A stretch of DNA of 64,000 bases from CALJDF01 sp038121105 (GTDB taxonomy: Bacteria; Pseudomonadota; Alphaproteobacteria; SHVP01): positions 114,764 through 178,763 of the forward strand of contig JAYONB010000008.1 of assembly GCA_038121105.1 (NCBI GenBank), written 5' to 3'. Made by a program: the position numbers and the translations under genes. Under the pieces are notes generated by a model. That model searched no databases. It saw only the letters and a program-made list of their open reading frames with translations, and was not told where the DNA came from. Positions 62,726 to 64,000 of the stretch are shown here, in pieces (the first letter of the stretch is position 1; each line of letters opens with the position of its first letter).

Positions 62726-63433
62726 GTGAATCGATTTGACGGCTGTACGGCAATCGTTACCGGTGCGGGACACGCGTTGGGCGCCGCGTGCGTGGCCCGG
62801 CTGGCCGAGGAGGGCGCCAAAGTCATTGCCGCCGCATCCGAACCGGTCCCAGGCGCGATCGAGACCCAAGACCATGACGGCACTTCAGAAGAATCGTGGC
62901 AAGCGTTGATTGCCGCCGCCTCGGGGCATGGAGGTGCTTCGGTTTTGGTCAACGCCGATGTCGGCTTTCTCGCCAAGCCCTTTGCCGATACGTCGCTGGC
63001 AGAATTACGAACCCTCACGGCGGCAAACGTCACGCCGACATGGCTCGGTATGCGCGCCGCAATCCCGGCACTTCGCGATCAGGGTGGCGGCTATATCGTC
63101 AACGTCATCTCTACCCTCGGCAAATCCGTGTCGACCGAGGCCGCAATATTCTCGGCGCTCTCCGGCGGGTTGCGCATTGCCACCAAGTCCGCGGCCTTAG
63201 AATGTGCGCGGCAAGAACCCCGGATCATGATCAACGCCGTATTGGTTGGTGCGGTCGACATGCCGTTGGTTGCCAGCTCAAAGTCTGGCCTGGCGGATAT
63301 CGGCATCGCCCCGTTGGTCGAGACCGAGGCGGTCGCCGCCGCCGTTGCGCAATTGGCATGCGCCGACTCGGCCTACGTCACGGGGATGGAAATCTATGCA
63401 GATGGCGGTTATGCCGCCGCCCCGACGCGATGA
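62726..63433 (+). CDS. SDR family protein with degenerate active site
   Basis: The 235-residue protein has the SDR cofactor motif TGAGHALG and the classical fold. Where the catalytic Tyr and Lys of YxxxK should be, it reads F-S-A-L-S (IFSALSGGL), so both are lost. It starts at GTG 62726 after GGATAGG. Its stop overlaps the ATG of a second SDR with a normal active site. It may be the non-catalytic half of a heteromeric SDR. Confidence 0.82.
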   Translation: MNRFDGCTAIVTGAGHALGAACVARLAEEGAKVIAAASEPVPGAIETQDHDGTSEESWQALIAAASGHGGASVLVNADVGFLAKPFADTSLAELRTLTAANVTPTWLGMRAAIPALRDQGGGYIVNVISTLGKSVSTEAAIFSALSGGLRIATKSAALECARQEPRIMINAVLVGAVDMPLVASSKSGLADIGIAPLVETEAVAAAVAQLACADSAYVTGMEIYADGGYAAAPTR

Positions 63434-64000
63434 GCGGGCGTCTCGACGGCAAGGTCGCGATCGTCACCGGAGGAACCGGGGCGCTGGGCCGGACGTTTTC
63501 GCTGGCCTTTGCGCGCGAGGGCGCGCGCGTTGTGGCCTCGGGTCGCAACGAAGAGCGGGGCGCCGAAACCGTGCGTCTGATCAACGAGGCAGGCGGCGAG
63601 GCGATCTTCTTGCCCCACGACGTCACCAGCCCCGACGACTGGCCTGTGGTGGTCGACCACACACTCAAGACGTTCGGGCGTCTCGATACCTTGATCAACA
63701 ACGCCGGCGATGCCGTGCTCAAACCGATCACCGATCTCGCGCCCGATGATCTCGACTACTTGATACGGTTGAACTTCGAAGGGCCGTTCCTAGGCATGCA
63801 AGAGGTGATCCCGTGCATGAAGGATGGTGGTGCGATCATCAACATCACCGTTCTCTCGGCCATGGTCGGCAATGCCAACAGTACGGCCTACAGCATTGCG
63901 AAGGGCAGCCTTGCCCATTTGACCCGCGCCGTCGCGCGCGATTGCGCGCAGCGGAAAAACGGGGTGCGGGTCAACGCCATCGTGCCCGGCGTTTTGTTTG
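63430..64000 (+). CDS. SDR family oxidoreductase, 3' end outside window
   Basis: The gene starts at ATG 63430, overlapping the previous stop by ATGA, and reads open for 190 residues to the window edge. It has TGGTGALGR, NNAG and an intact active site with Ser in NITVLSAMVG and Y-S-I-A-K in TAYSIAKGS. It is probably NAD(P)-dependent and paired with the degenerate SDR just upstream. Confidence 0.9.
   Translation, partial: MSGRLDGKVAIVTGGTGALGRTFSLAFAREGARVVASGRNEERGAETVRLINEAGGEAIFLPHDVTSPDDWPVVVDHTLKTFGRLDTLINNAGDAVLKPITDLAPDDLDYLIRLNFEGPFLGMQEVIPCMKDGGAIINITVLSAMVGNANSTAYSIAKGSLAHLTRAVARDCAQRKNGVRVNAIVPGVLF

Noticed and set aside
1..64000. CRISPR arrays, tRNA or rRNA genes, insertion sequences, phage or conjugation genes
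   Set aside because: None was recognised. The only repeats are the short ones listed and the 55-base assembly duplicates.

Overview
The window looks like chromosomal DNA from a GC-rich alphaproteobacterium, most likely Rhodospirillales-like. The grounds are GC-rich coding throughout, an MmcB-type repair protein, a cytochrome c2-type protein, a KorAB 2-oxoacid:ferredoxin oxidoreductase, two TRAP transporter systems, and many marine/soil-type catabolic enzymes. No rRNA, tRNA, CRISPR array, phage or insertion sequence was seen. Genus and species cannot be named from the sequence. Two runs of exactly 100 N interrupt genes. In both cases the 55 bases on either side of the Ns are identical, so these are unmerged assembler overlaps and not missing DNA. 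Collapsing 155 nt at each restores one intact reading frame.

Layout. 1-5.6 kb: end of a GNAT acetyltransferase, a class III aminotransferase, and a TAXI-type TRAP transporter operon (binding protein, hairpin terminator, fused permease, universal stress protein). 5.6-9.7 kb: cytochrome c, then an Mla/MCE-type lipid ABC transporter (STAS-permease, ATPase, MlaD, PqiC-like lipoprotein). 9.7-12.8 kb: Asp/Glu racemase family, ADP-ribosylglycohydrolase, a small protein and an MBL hydrolase. 12.9-18.4 kb: ferredoxin-NADP reductase, KorA, KorB, then an atypical receiver and an Hpt protein. 18.4-21.1 kb: cysteine hydrolase with two polysaccharide-deacetylase-fold hydrolases, probably for cyclic imide or ureide breakdown.

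21-53 kb is a catabolic or accessory stretch, mostly on the minus strand. It holds three paralogous methyltransferases, an IpdAB/CaiB-like CoA-transferase operon, PqiA, a secreted beta-rich protein, an isocitrate lyase/PEP mutase family enzyme, SnoaL-like proteins, DUF2848, an AhpD-like protein, a class II aldolase and a heptosyltransferase-like GT9. It also holds a luciferase-like monooxygenase, HtpX, an SDR, a double nitrilase, a porin broken by an in-frame stop, a VOC protein and a glutathionyl-hydroquinone reductase. Its most striking members are four large proteins, each made of two fused alpha/beta-hydrolase domains, encoded as two overlapping gene pairs. All eight nucleophile elbows lack the usual serine: six have His, one Asn, one Met.

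53.8-64 kb: FAD monooxygenase, a DctPQM-type TRAP transporter, CPBP protease, MmcB, a Sel1-repeat protein, a PQQ-type sugar dehydrogenase, a FemAB-like acyltransferase with a coupled small protein, and two overlapping SDR genes. The first SDR has lost its catalytic Tyr and Lys and the second runs off the window. Several enzymes here are degenerate or internally duplicated (SnoaL x2, alpha/beta hydrolase x2 four times, nitrilase x2), which is the main recurring theme of the locus.
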